NCBI RefSeq assembly: GCF_017874535.1
Contig: NZ_JAGGLS010000011.1
Span: forward strand, 1 to 61,124
Direction of reading: 5' to 3'
Origin: Anaerococcus nagyae
GTDB taxonomy: Bacteria; Bacillota; Clostridia; Tissierellales; Peptoniphilaceae
DNA length: 61,124 nt
The position numbers were made by a program, and so were the translations under genes. Shown piece after piece: positions 48,689 to 57,219 of this stretch. How positions within the stretch are numbered: position 1 is the first letter of the stretch; each line of letters begins with the position of its first letter. The notes beneath the pieces were generated by a model, which searched no databases, was not told the origin of the DNA, and worked only from the letters and a program-made list of their open reading frames with translations.

Positions 48689-48724
48689 AAAAGAACTGCT
48701 GCAAATTGCAACAGTTCTTTTTTA
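48689..48724. terminator. Terminator between lipoprotein gene and veg
   Basis: AAGAACTG/CAGTTCTT stem with inner TGCAA/TTGCA, followed by TTTTTTT on the plus strand and A-rich on the other side; serves both convergent genes. Confidence 0.8.
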
Positions 48725-48726
48725 AT

Positions 48727-48966
48727 TTATTCTGCCGATAATAACTCTACAGTCGATGTTAATATATCTGAGTAAGAATATGATACTGTTCTTTCAACAT
48801 CGAAATCGTTGTTCACCCTTACAGTAAAGACACTTGGAAAAGCATCTACAATGACACCTGTTCTAGTTTTAATCCTTTTTCTTCCCATGTCAGCTTTCAA
48901 AATTACTTCTTTACCGATATTTCTTTGGACTTCCTGTCTGATGTCATTTACTGACCTTTCTTCCAT
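48727..48966 (-). CDS. veg: Veg family protein
   Basis: 79 residues. Pattern EVQRNIGKEVILKADMGRKR then IKTRTGVIVDAFPSVF and TVSYSYSDILT is that of B. subtilis Veg, a small highly expressed protein linked to biofilm control and early spore development. Size and sequence are typical. It has a near-consensus strong promoter, as in B. subtilis. SD GAGAGG. Confidence 0.93.
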   Translation of the reverse strand: MEERSVNDIRQEVQRNIGKEVILKADMGRKRIKTRTGVIVDAFPSVFTVRVNNDFDVERTVSYSYSDILTSTVELLSAE

Positions 48967-48997
48967 TCAATCATCCTCTCATTAAATACTAATAAGC

Positions 48998-49026
48998 ATT
49001 ATACAGCAAATTAGTAAAAATGTCAA
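48998..49026 (-). promoter_or_regulatory. Strong promoter of veg
   Basis: Minus strand: -35 TTGACA (49021-49026), 17-base spacer, -10 TATAAT (48998-49003), both perfect. Confidence 0.85.
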
Positions 49027-49062
49027 GATAGTCGTTTATTATACTTTTTAGTAAATTGTATG

Positions 49063-50445
49063 TCAAATATTTTTGTAAAATGCTCTATAAGCTCTTACAG
49101 TCTCATAAAGATCGGCCTTACTTACTAGCTCAGTTGGGGCGTGCATACTTATTACAGGTGTACCACAATCGACAACGTCCATACCATATTCTGCGAGTAT
49201 AAAAGCAATAGTTCCACCACCGCCTGCATCAACAGCTCCAAGTTCACCAGTTTGATAAATCACTTCTTCCTTATCAAAAGCAGTTCTAAGCTCTTGTAAA
49301 TATTCGGCATTGGCATCATTTGACCCACCTTTACCACCACTACCTGTGTATTTTGTTAGAGCAACACCGCATCCAAATTGTGCTGAGTTATCTATTTCTG
49401 ATACATCTTTAAAGTTTGGATCATATGCTGAAGTTACATCCGCTGATAATACCTTAGAGTTTTGCAAGCTTCTTTTTAAGCTGATTAAATTTGCTTTACC
49501 TTCAATATTTAATAATTCTAGGACTGTATTTTCAAAGAATTGGCTTGTCATAGCTGTAGCTCCATAGGATCCTATTTCTTCTTTGTCAACAAATAAAGCT
49601 ACTGCTGTCTTGCTTGGATTTTCTATATTAAAGATTGCACTTAAAGCTGAATAAGTACAAACTCTATCATCTTGGCCATGAGCTATAATCATAGAATTAT
49701 CAAGCCCTGCATTCCTAGCCTTAATAGCAGGTACTACCTCAAATTCAGCTGTTATAAAATCTTCTTCGACAATACCATACTTTTCATTAAGAATTTTTAG
49801 AATATTTTTCTTAACTGGATTGTCTTCTTCGTCTGCTAGTGGTATAGATCCTACAATGACCTTTAATTGTTCACCTTCTATAACTTCTCTAGCTGATTTA
49901 TCCATTTGCTTTCTTGATAGGTGGATTAAAAGTTCTGATATTGTAAATACTGGTTCATCTTCATTTTCGCCAATAGAAACTTCTACCTTATCTCCTTGCT
50001 TAGTAAATATTACGCCATGAAGTGCAAGAGGTATTGTTGTCCATTGATATTTTTTAACACCGCCATAGTAATGTGTTTTAAAATAAGCTATAGACGAATC
50101 TTCTGCTAGTGGAACTGGCTTAATATCAAGTCTTGGAGCATCTGTATGAGCTCCAACTATCGACATACCTTTTTCTAAATCTTCACTGCCAATTACAAAT
50201 AAAACTACCGCTTTATTTTTATTTACTGCATAAACCTTATCTCCAGCATCAAGACTTCCACTTTTAATTTTCTCATCAAGTGATTTAAAGCCAGCTTTCT
50301 CAGCACGTCTTATAATCTCTTTTGTGGCAAGCCTTTCTGTTTTTGAAACATTTAAAAAATCTATATAGTCTTTGGATATTTCTTCTAATTCATTTTTCTT
50401 ATTATCATCAATGTTTAACCAAACATTCTTTCTTGTATATTCCAT
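49063..50445 (-). CDS. M18 family aminopeptidase
   Basis: 460 residues. Metal-dependent aminopeptidase of the M18 family (vacuolar aminopeptidase I-like). Zinc ligands and catalytic residues appear in SIVGAHTDAPRLD, DDRVCT, VDKEEIGSYGATAM and ISMHAPTELV. It is about 30 residues longer than the second M18 enzyme at 58903 and differs in the substrate-pocket region. It follows htpG by 9 bases, so it may be co-expressed with it. Confidence 0.93.
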   Translation of the reverse strand: MEYTRKNVWLNIDDNKKNELEEISKDYIDFLNVSKTERLATKEIIRRAEKAGFKSLDEKIKSGSLDAGDKVYAVNKNKAVVLFVIGSEDLEKGMSIVGAHTDAPRLDIKPVPLAEDSSIAYFKTHYYGGVKKYQWTTIPLALHGVIFTKQGDKVEVSIGENEDEPVFTISELLIHLSRKQMDKSAREVIEGEQLKVIVGSIPLADEEDNPVKKNILKILNEKYGIVEEDFITAEFEVVPAIKARNAGLDNSMIIAHGQDDRVCTYSALSAIFNIENPSKTAVALFVDKEEIGSYGATAMTSQFFENTVLELLNIEGKANLISLKRSLQNSKVLSADVTSAYDPNFKDVSEIDNSAQFGCGVALTKYTGSGGKGGSNDANAEYLQELRTAFDKEEVIYQTGELGAVDAGGGGTIAFILAEYGMDVVDCGTPVISMHAPTELVSKADLYETVRAYRAFYKNI

Positions 50446-50454
50446 AATTCTTCC

Positions 50455-52296
50455 TTAGATTAATTTCCAAATATTCTTAGTATAAGTTACAGGATCTTTA
50501 ATATCTAATCCTTCTATAAGTTTTGCTTGATCTAATAGTATACTTGCAATTTCGGATTTTTTATCATCATCTTTTGCATTATTTAATAGCTCATAGGCTT
50601 TAGAATTTTTATTAATCTCTAGGATCTTTTCTGCTTTTATTTCTGGCGCGTTAGGTTGATTTTTGAGAGCTTTTTCCATTTCTATAGAAATCTCTCCTCT
50701 TTGTTTAATCATTGATGGAATATCTTCTAGCTTATCTGTAAATTTGATGTCTACTACGTCATCTGGTAGACTTTCTAATAATTTTTCTACTAGATCTTTA
50801 CTATCAGAGTTTTCTTCGCTAGCTTCATCTTCTTCTGATATTGACTTAAATTTAAGACCTTCATATTCATCAAGCATTCTTATTAAAAATTCATCAATCG
50901 GTTGATCAAGTAAGATTACATCACGATCTTTATCTACCATATTAAGTGCTGGTGAGCTTTTAATTTTTTCTATAGAATCTCCAGTTGCATAAAGAATATC
51001 CTCATCAGTTGATTTCATATTTTCTTTATAGTCTCTTAATGAAATCATCTTATCTTCTTTTCTTGTCTTAAATAGTAGAAGGTCTTGCAATTCTTCTTTA
51101 TTTGCTCCATAAGATTCATAAATAGCCATTTTTATATTATTACCAAATTCATTGAAAAATTCTTCATATTTTTCTGGCTCTTTTTCTTTAATATTTAGTA
51201 AATGAGAATTGATTCTTTTGTTGATTTGTTTTGATATCACTCTTAATTGTCTATCTTGTTGAAGAGTTTCTCTTGATATATTTAAGGTCAAATCATCGGA
51301 TTCTACAACACCTTTTGCAAAAGAGTAGGCATCTTCTAGTAAGTCTTCGCTTCTATCCATAATCTTTACACCATGTGTGTATAATTGTAAGCCCTTTTGA
51401 TAATCTTTTGAATAATAATCAAAAGGAGCTTTTTTAGGTATATAGATTATAGCTCTAAACTCTACAGCTCCTTCTACATTAAAGTGTAGCCAAGAAAGAG
51501 GTTCATCAAATCCAAAGTGTTGATCTTGGTAGAAATTAATATAATCTTCATCAGATAAGTCGTTTTTATTCTTTTTCCATATTGGCGTATCTGAATTAAG
51601 AACATCTAGCTCTTTATACTCCTCATATTTCGGATCATCTTCTGTAGAATCTTCTGCAAGACGTGATTTTGTAACTTCCATTTTAATTGGGTATCTGATG
51701 TAGTTTGAATATTTATTTACTAAATTTTCGATTCTATACTGGTCTAGATAACCATCATAGTTTTCATCTTCTGTATTTTCTTTTAAAAATAACTTGATTT
51801 CAGTACCTTGATCTTTTTTTTCTATTTCTGTAATTTCAAAACCATCAGCATTTTCACTTTGCCATAAATAGGCAGTATCTTCTCCATATTTTTTTGTTCT
51901 TACTTCTACCTTATCTGCCACCATGAAAGCTGAATAAAATCCAACACCAAATTGACCTATAAGATCCTTAATATCAGAATTTTCTACAGAATTTTTAAAG
52001 TTTTCTGTACCAGATTTAGCAATAGTACCTAAGTTTTCGATTAAATCTGACTCATTCATACCAATACCAGTATCTACAATCGTTAAACTTCTTTCGTCTT
52101 TATTAGGTATAAGCTCAATATAATAATCATCTTTGTTGGTTTCATTGTCTGACTTTAAGTCTTTATAATATAATTTATCTAAAGCATCAGATGAATTTGA
52201 AATCAATTCTCTTAGGAATATTTCTTTGTTTGTATAAATAGAATTGATCATCAAATCCATTACTTTTTTTGCTTCAGCTTTGAATTCTTGTTTCAT
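50455..52296 (-). CDS. htpG: Chaperone protein HtpG (Hsp90)
   Basis: 613 residues. ATPase domain: FLRELISNSSDALDK near 30, VDTGIGMNESDL near 80 and GQFGVGFYSAFMV near 118. Middle domain and dimerisation domain follow without gap. Client folding under stress. SD AGGAGG overlaps the downstream edge of a CIRCE element, so HrcA control is expected. The upstream coiled-coil gene ends within the promoter region. Confidence 0.97.
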   Translation of the reverse strand: MKQEFKAEAKKVMDLMINSIYTNKEIFLRELISNSSDALDKLYYKDLKSDNETNKDDYYIELIPNKDERSLTIVDTGIGMNESDLIENLGTIAKSGTENFKNSVENSDIKDLIGQFGVGFYSAFMVADKVEVRTKKYGEDTAYLWQSENADGFEITEIEKKDQGTEIKLFLKENTEDENYDGYLDQYRIENLVNKYSNYIRYPIKMEVTKSRLAEDSTEDDPKYEEYKELDVLNSDTPIWKKNKNDLSDEDYINFYQDQHFGFDEPLSWLHFNVEGAVEFRAIIYIPKKAPFDYYSKDYQKGLQLYTHGVKIMDRSEDLLEDAYSFAKGVVESDDLTLNISRETLQQDRQLRVISKQINKRINSHLLNIKEKEPEKYEEFFNEFGNNIKMAIYESYGANKEELQDLLLFKTRKEDKMISLRDYKENMKSTDEDILYATGDSIEKIKSSPALNMVDKDRDVILLDQPIDEFLIRMLDEYEGLKFKSISEEDEASEENSDSKDLVEKLLESLPDDVVDIKFTDKLEDIPSMIKQRGEISIEMEKALKNQPNAPEIKAEKILEINKNSKAYELLNNAKDDDKKSEIASILLDQAKLIEGLDIKDPVTYTKNIWKLI

Positions 52297-52305
52297 TTTT
52301 CCTCC

Positions 52306-52332
52306 TTAGCACTCTAATAGTACGACTGCTAA
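52306..52332. promoter_or_regulatory. CIRCE element (HrcA operator) upstream of htpG
   Basis: TTAGCACTC-N9-GACTGCTAA differs from the CIRCE consensus by one base in one arm. Located between the -10 and the SD of htpG. HrcA bound here would block transcription and, as mRNA structure, the SD. In B. subtilis htpG is not CIRCE-controlled, so this placement is a lineage difference. Confidence 0.85.
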
Positions 52333-52333
52333 T

Positions 52334-52361
52334 ATTATACTAAGAGTCTCTTAATTTGCAA
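52334..52361 (-). promoter_or_regulatory. Promoter of htpG
   Basis: Minus strand: -10 TATAAT (52334-52339), 16-base spacer, -35 TTGCAA (52356-52361), partly inside the upstream gene end. Confidence 0.55.
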
Positions 52362-52728
52362 TTGTTTTTTCAAGCTCTCTTAGTTCTTTTCCCTTAGCAA
52401 CAAGTTGTTTTTGAAGTACTAATCTTTGTTCAACAAGCTCTTTTTTTCTTTTATTGAGTCTATTCTTATTTAGAAAGGTTGAAAACGCCAAGCATATAAT
52501 AAAAGTAATTATAAAACATCCTGCACTTTGATTAGAAGTAAATAATGAAAGCTTCATAGTTATAAATGTTACAATTGTAGCAACTATTAAAGGGACTATA
52601 AATAAATGTATAAAAGAAATACTAGATCCTAAGTCATTTATCATATCATTTTTTTCTTTTAAATCTTCTCTCAGCTTTAAAATTTCATCTAATAAATCTT
52701 TTTTTTGCTCAATTTTATTACTTTCCAT
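52351..52728 (-). CDS. Coiled-coil membrane protein, function unknown
   Basis: 125 residues from the ATG at 52728, which has AAGGAGG with good spacing; an in-frame TTG at 52737 is too close to the SD. N-terminal coiled coil about 5-35 (KKDLLDEILKLREDLKEKND), two adjacent membrane segments about 37-85, and a C-terminal coiled coil about 88-122 (Lys/Glu/Leu heptads). No family recognised. Its 3' end overlaps the htpG promoter. Confidence 0.6.
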   Translation of the reverse strand: MESNKIEQKKDLLDEILKLREDLKEKNDMINDLGSSISFIHLFIVPLIVATIVTFITMKLSLFTSNQSAGCFIITFIICLAFSTFLNKNRLNKRKKELVEQRLVLQKQLVAKGKELRELEKTIAN

Positions 52729-52854
52729 ATTGACCAATCCTCCTTTTAGTATTATTATACTTATAAATGATAGAAGTCTAATTCCTACTGATTAGCTTGC
52801 TATTATTAAAATTTAATAGTACCATTAAAGTATAAAGAGGGGGTACGATAGACA

Positions 52855-53079
52855 ATGGAAAAATCAACAGATACAAAAAAAACAACTGGTGATGTTGAGA
52901 TTACAACTGATATGCTAATCGGTGAAATTATCCAAGCTAAACCAGAAGCAATAAATACTCTCCTTATGGCAGGTATGGGATGCATAGCTTGTCCATCTTC
53001 ATTATATGAAACATTAGAAGAAGCATGTATGGTTCATGGAATGGATCCTGAATATCTACTTGGAGAACTTAATAAATAA
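52855..53079 (+). CDS. DUF1858 domain protein (CxxC redox type)
   Basis: 74 residues. DUF1858 core ITTDMLIGEIIQAKPEAINT followed by MAGMGCIACPSS, with Cys-Ile-Ala-Cys, and a helical end (CMVHGMDPEYLLGELN). Small proteins of this family are found beside hybrid-cluster and other redox proteins in anaerobes and may bind or exchange thiols. Three Cys in all. SD GGGGG; followed by a strong terminator, so monocistronic. Confidence 0.85.
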   Translation: MEKSTDTKKTTGDVEITTDMLIGEIIQAKPEAINTLLMAGMGCIACPSSLYETLEEACMVHGMDPEYLLGELNK

Positions 53080-53107
53080 GCTCGAAGCCTAGGCTTCGAG
53101 CTCTTTT
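53080..53107 (+). terminator. Terminator of the DUF1858 gene
   Basis: Perfect 22-bp palindrome GCTCGAAGCCT/AGGCTTCGAGC followed by TCTTTTT, starting at the stop codon. Confidence 0.9.
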
Positions 53108-53232
53108 TGTACTTAAATTTCTATTAATATGTATATAATAAGAGTCAAAAATCAAATTATTCATTTCAAATTTATAAGGAAATTATAGTTAAATTGTCAT
53201 TTTTATATTTGCTACTAGTAAAGTATTATAAT

Positions 53233-53748
53233 TCAAATTTCAACATATCTATTATCCTTACTCAATTCAAATAAAAATTTAATAAAGGACTCTTTATAGG
53301 CTACAAATTTACCTTCTCTCCTAAGTTTTAATATCCCCTCTAGACTCTCCCACCTAGCATCTTTTACCTCTTCTTCTTGCAAGACTAAATTATCTGTGTC
53401 TATATCTTTATGAAGTATATAAAAATCATCGAATCCATGGGCAAAATTGACAGTTAAACTTTGTCTTATATCTTTAAAATTTATTGCTACACCAAGCTCT
53501 TCGAATAATTCACGACTAGCAGCAACTGAAGATGTTTCACCAGTTGATACAGCCCCACCGCAGGTGACATCCCATAAACCTGGCATCTTTTTATTATAGG
53601 TTCTTTGTTGGATAAGTAACTTACCCCTACTATTAAAAATACATACATGGACAACTAATCTATAAAATCCCTTTGGTTGGGCTGTTCCCCTTTCATATGT
53701 TTTATCTGTTCTTATTCTCTCTCTGTCATATAAATCCAATATTTCCAT
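53233..53748 (-). CDS. NUDIX hydrolase (isopentenyl-diphosphate isomerase-like)
   Basis: 171 residues. The Nudix box GGAVSTGETSSVAASRELFE-ELG is complete (G-x5-E-x7-R-E-x2-E-E). The flanks (EILDLYDRERIRTDKTYERG, LVVHVCIFNSRGKLLIQQR, MPGLWDVTCGG) match the YfcD-like group that often carries an Idi-like pattern. Substrate probably a nucleoside diphosphate derivative; not determinable. SD AGGAGAG. Confidence 0.82.
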   Translation of the reverse strand: MEILDLYDRERIRTDKTYERGTAQPKGFYRLVVHVCIFNSRGKLLIQQRTYNKKMPGLWDVTCGGAVSTGETSSVAASRELFEELGVAINFKDIRQSLTVNFAHGFDDFYILHKDIDTDNLVLQEEEVKDARWESLEGILKLRREGKFVAYKESFIKFLFELSKDNRYVEI

Positions 53749-53848
53749 AAAAACTCTCCTATAAAATTTTTACCCATATTTAAGATTATTTATAAGATTT
53801 ATAAAAGATCTAGTATAAACTAAATAAAACTTAGACAAAATGTATTTC

Positions 53849-53978
53849 ATAATTTACTAAGGTTTTATTTAAGCTATATCCTAGCTAGGCTAAATAATCG
53901 TGACAAATACATGGAGGAATTTCATGAGATTTCTCCACTATGCTTCGCTCCGGTCGAAATGGGTAAATTTTATATTTT
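53849..53978 (+). repeat. 130-bp structured repeat, copy 1
   Basis: Shares with copy 2 an exact or near-exact core: GACAAATACATGGAGG, TTTCATGAGATTTCTCC, GCTTCGCTCCGGTCGAAATG, GGTAAATTTTATATTTT. The middle is an imperfect palindrome around TCATGA (GGAG...CTCC) followed by a TTCG...CGAA stem. The first third diverges (GTTTTATTTAAGC against AATTTAATTTAAAC). Probably a REP/MITE-like dispersed element. Confidence 0.7.
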
Positions 53979-54040
53979 CTAAATTATCTGAGATAGGAAG
54001 TTTAGTTTACTCATCTTAGTACGTAAAAAAAGTAGACTTT

Positions 54041-54171
54041 ATAATTTACTAATAATTTAATTTAAACTATATCCCATTTAGGCTAAATAATTATGACAAA
54101 TACATGGAGGGATTTCATGAGATTTCTCCGCTACGCTTCGCTCCGGTCGAAATGGGTAAATTTTATATTTT
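54041..54171 (+). repeat. 131-bp structured repeat, copy 2
   Basis: Same order of blocks as copy 1 with roughly 15 single-base differences, mainly in the first half; the terminal 60 bases (TTTCATGAGATTTCTCC onward) are almost identical. A duplication or two insertions of the same element next to ppaC. Confidence 0.7.
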
Positions 54172-54206
54172 GTCAACAGTCTGACTAGCATAAACTAGAA
54201 CTTTTA

Positions 54207-55859
54207 CTAATTATTAGTTTTTAAAAAAGCATTTGTAAGTCTGGGCATAACTTGTTTTTTACGACTTAATACTCCTGGAGCTGAGATAGTTCCATTCTTT
54301 ACCTTATTTCCAAATTCTTCTTCTATATCTTCCAAATGATCACCAACTACAAGTAACTCACTAGTTTCATTAAATATATCTGTTAATACAAGCACGAAAG
54401 TAGTTTCGCCTTTTTTGTTAATTTTTTCTTGCATCAACTGTGTTATTTCTTCTCTTAATGGCTCAAGTTCTTCTGGATTCATTGTCATAACTTGACCTAC
54501 TCTTATGACTTCCTCTCCTATGGTAAAGGTCTTTACATCCCCTTCTACTATATCTAACGAAGATTTTTCTTTTAAGGATGTACCTGCCTTAAACATTTTA
54601 TTGGCAAAATCCTCGACATCTAGATCCGCAATCTTACTCATCCTGTCTAATACTCTTCTATCTACATCTGTGGTAGTTGGAGATCTAAATAGGAGAGTAT
54701 CTGATATTATTGCAGCACATAATAAACCTGCTATTTCTTTACTTGGACGTAAACCACTTTCTAGATACATTTCTGAAATAATTGTAGCTGTTGACCCTAC
54801 AGGCTCTGCCCTAAAAAATAATGGGGAAGTTGTTGATATATTTGCTACCCTATGATGGTCTATAATCTCTACAATTTCTGCTTGGTCTATGTCATCAATT
54901 GATTGATTCTTTTCATTATGATCTACTAGAATAAGCTTTTTCATCCCAGAAGATATCAAGTGATATCTGGATATTGATCCTACTAATTTTTTATTTTCAT
55001 CTACTACAGGATATGATCTAAATCTTGATTTTGACATAGTCTCTCTTACAGAATCTATAGTATCAGTAGTTGAAAAATATACTAAATCTTCTGTTGACAT
55101 AACTGAGCTAACTGGAATAGTCATTGGAAGCAATCTAGATGTCATAAATGTATTATATTCTGTAGATAGGATTGTTACATTATTTTCCTTTGCATAAGTA
55201 ATCAGCTCATCCTCAATTCTTGATCCATTTGTTAAAATTATTAACGAAACCTTGCGAGTTATTAGATATTCTAAATAATCTGTTCTATTACCTAAAACTA
55301 CTATATCACCTTCACTAAAGTAACCATCAAATTCATCACTTCCATCATTCATAGCCATAACTGTAATCTTGCCGTCATACTTTCTAGGATTTTCTGGTAA
55401 ATTATAAACCTTGGCAGATAAAACATCAATTATATTTTCTATTGGAGTTTCAGATCTGCCTATAATTCTGTCATCCCAAACATCCATGTAAGCTTTGGTT
55501 ATATTTGAAAGTGAAGCGATCCCTATAATTTTTCCTTCACTATTTACAACTGATAGGGAGTGGGTTACCCCTTCTTGAAATATATCCCAAGCTGTTCTTA
55601 CGGGTATGGATGGATCTATAGCATAGGCCTTATCATAGTTAATGTCCCTTACCTGAAGTATCATGGACTCTTTAACACTGGGTGCTTTTACCCCAAAGTA
55701 ATCTAACACGAACTTAGTTTCTGGATTTAATTTCCCAAGCCTAACTGGAATGGCGTTTACATCACCTTGTCTATTTTTAAGATTAGCGTATGTAATAGCT
55801 GCTACAATTGAATCTGTGTCAGGATTTTTGTGGCCTGTTATATAAACTGTATCTTTCAC
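54207..55859 (-). CDS. ppaC: Manganese-dependent inorganic pyrophosphatase with CBS and DRTGG domains
   Basis: 550 residues; GTG start with GAGGAG upstream. Family II PPase: ITGHKNPDTDSIVAA at 8-22, a DHN and DHHR pair near 318 and 338 (metal ligands), SRKKQVMP near the C-terminus. Between the DHH halves lies an insertion of about 240 residues with CBS motifs and a DRTGG-like segment, as in nucleotide-regulated CBS-PPases of clostridia, where adenine nucleotides modulate activity. Removes pyrophosphate from biosynthesis. Follows the CNNM gene on the same strand. Confidence 0.95.
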   Translation of the reverse strand: MKDTVYITGHKNPDTDSIVAAITYANLKNRQGDVNAIPVRLGKLNPETKFVLDYFGVKAPSVKESMILQVRDINYDKAYAIDPSIPVRTAWDIFQEGVTHSLSVVNSEGKIIGIASLSNITKAYMDVWDDRIIGRSETPIENIIDVLSAKVYNLPENPRKYDGKITVMAMNDGSDEFDGYFSEGDIVVLGNRTDYLEYLITRKVSLIILTNGSRIEDELITYAKENNVTILSTEYNTFMTSRLLPMTIPVSSVMSTEDLVYFSTTDTIDSVRETMSKSRFRSYPVVDENKKLVGSISRYHLISSGMKKLILVDHNEKNQSIDDIDQAEIVEIIDHHRVANISTTSPLFFRAEPVGSTATIISEMYLESGLRPSKEIAGLLCAAIISDTLLFRSPTTTDVDRRVLDRMSKIADLDVEDFANKMFKAGTSLKEKSSLDIVEGDVKTFTIGEEVIRVGQVMTMNPEELEPLREEITQLMQEKINKKGETTFVLVLTDIFNETSELLVVGDHLEDIEEEFGNKVKNGTISAPGVLSRKKQVMPRLTNAFLKTNN

Positions 55860-55869
55860 TCAAATCTCC

Positions 55870-57114
55870 TCATAAAAACTCTACTTTTAACATTTCTATC
55901 TTATATCTATCTACTTCATCTACAGTTATAAGCATTTTATTGACTTCTATGCTATCTCCTGCTTCAGGAATTCGGGATAGATGATCAATTACAAAACCTC
56001 CTATGGAATCGTTTTTAATCTCCTCTAATTCTACATTAAAATAATCATTAAAGTCACTAAGATGTAGGGATGCTTTGACCAGGTATGAATTTTCAGTTAA
56101 TTTAAAAATATCTTTATCATCTATATCATATTCATCATCTATCTCACCTACAAGTTCCTCTACTATATCCTCTATAGCCACTAGTCCACTTGTACCACCA
56201 TACTCATCAATAACTACAGCAAGTGATGCATTTTCACTTCTCATATTTGTAAAAAGATCAAATATGTGCATATTATCATAAACATAATAAGCTGGCCTTA
56301 TTAGATCTTTTAAGTCCAGGTCTTTACCCTGAACTGTAGCAGAAACTATGTCTTTCATATGGAGTATACCCAATATATTATCAATATTTTTGCCGTAAAC
56401 TGGTATCCTAGAGTGGTTTGTATTAGATAAAAGTTCGTTTAACTCTTTACTATCCACATCTATACTTATAGCTTCCATATTTGTTCTTGGAGTCATGATA
56501 TCTGAAACATCAGAGTTCCCAAACTCAAAAACATTATTAATCATTTCACTTTCTTCGTTATTGATAACTCCTTGCTCTTCAGAAACATCTACAATAGTTT
56601 TTAGGTCCTCTTCAGTTACAAGATTATTATCTTCCTCTTCTCCTACAAATATACTTGATATAAAATTTGTAATATTTCCTAAAAGAAAACTTAATGGTTT
56701 AAATATTATATCGACAACCCTTATCGGTTTTGCTACTGAGAGAGCTAGCTTCTCACTATTTGAAGTAGCTATATTTTTAGGTGTAATCTCACCAAAAATA
56801 AGAACAACTATTGTAAGGATAATTGGAGAAATAACTGCTCCCTTTGATCCAAAAACATCAGTGAAAAATATTGTGGCTATTGTTGTTGTAACTATATTCA
56901 CTATGTTATTTCCTATAAGAATAGTAGTTAACACTGATCCTATATCATCAACTAGCTTCTTCACTAAAGAAGCATTTTCAACTCCATTTTTTTCCATCTG
57001 CCTTATCTTAAATACATTTAAACTCGTAAGAGCTGTCTCTGATGAGGAAAAAAATGCCGATAGCATTATCCCTACTATTATTAAAATTAATTGTATAACA
57101 TTTACCTGACTCAT
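55870..57114 (-). CDS. CNNM/CorC family membrane protein (hemolysin-like)
   Basis: 414 residues. N-terminal DUF21/CNNM membrane domain, about 1-190, with SSSETALTSLN and FGEITPKNIATSNSEKLAL; two CBS motifs about 205-320 (IMTPRTNMEAI, ILHMKDIV); a C-terminal CorC/HlyC transporter-associated domain from about 335. The family is linked to Mg2+ and other ion transport or homeostasis. A 10-base gap to ppaC suggests an operon, with Mg2+/Mn2+ use as a plausible common theme. Confidence 0.9.
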   Translation of the reverse strand: MSQVNVIQLILIIVGIMLSAFFSSSETALTSLNVFKIRQMEKNGVENASLVKKLVDDIGSVLTTILIGNNIVNIVTTTIATIFFTDVFGSKGAVISPIILTIVVLIFGEITPKNIATSNSEKLALSVAKPIRVVDIIFKPLSFLLGNITNFISSIFVGEEEDNNLVTEEDLKTIVDVSEEQGVINNEESEMINNVFEFGNSDVSDIMTPRTNMEAISIDVDSKELNELLSNTNHSRIPVYGKNIDNILGILHMKDIVSATVQGKDLDLKDLIRPAYYVYDNMHIFDLFTNMRSENASLAVVIDEYGGTSGLVAIEDIVEELVGEIDDEYDIDDKDIFKLTENSYLVKASLHLSDFNDYFNVELEEIKNDSIGGFVIDHLSRIPEAGDSIEVNKMLITVDEVDRYKIEMLKVEFL

Positions 57115-57219
57115 ACATCCTCCTAAAGATATTATAGTTTAGTGAGCTAAAAAAATAAAGACAATTAACAAAAATGATGTATAATAACTCTGTATCATTT
57201 TAATTTTAAGGAGGATTAC

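Larger units (their letters stand above)
53749..54206. other. 458-bp intergenic region holding two copies of a structured repeat
   Basis: No ORF. Two direct repeats of about 130 bases (53849-53978 and 54041-54171) are separated by 62 bases of unrelated sequence. See the repeat entries. Confidence 0.7.

Noticed and set aside
53849-54171. Possible CRISPR array
   Set aside because: Only two 130-bp repeats with one 62-base gap; repeat length and structure do not fit CRISPR, and no cas genes are present.
56495-57109. 204-codon plus-strand ORF
   Set aside because: Antisense shadow of the CNNM/CorC gene.
57115-57219. Purine riboswitch ahead of the purine permease
   Set aside because: The 105-base gap shows only a -10 box and SD; no conserved riboswitch elements.
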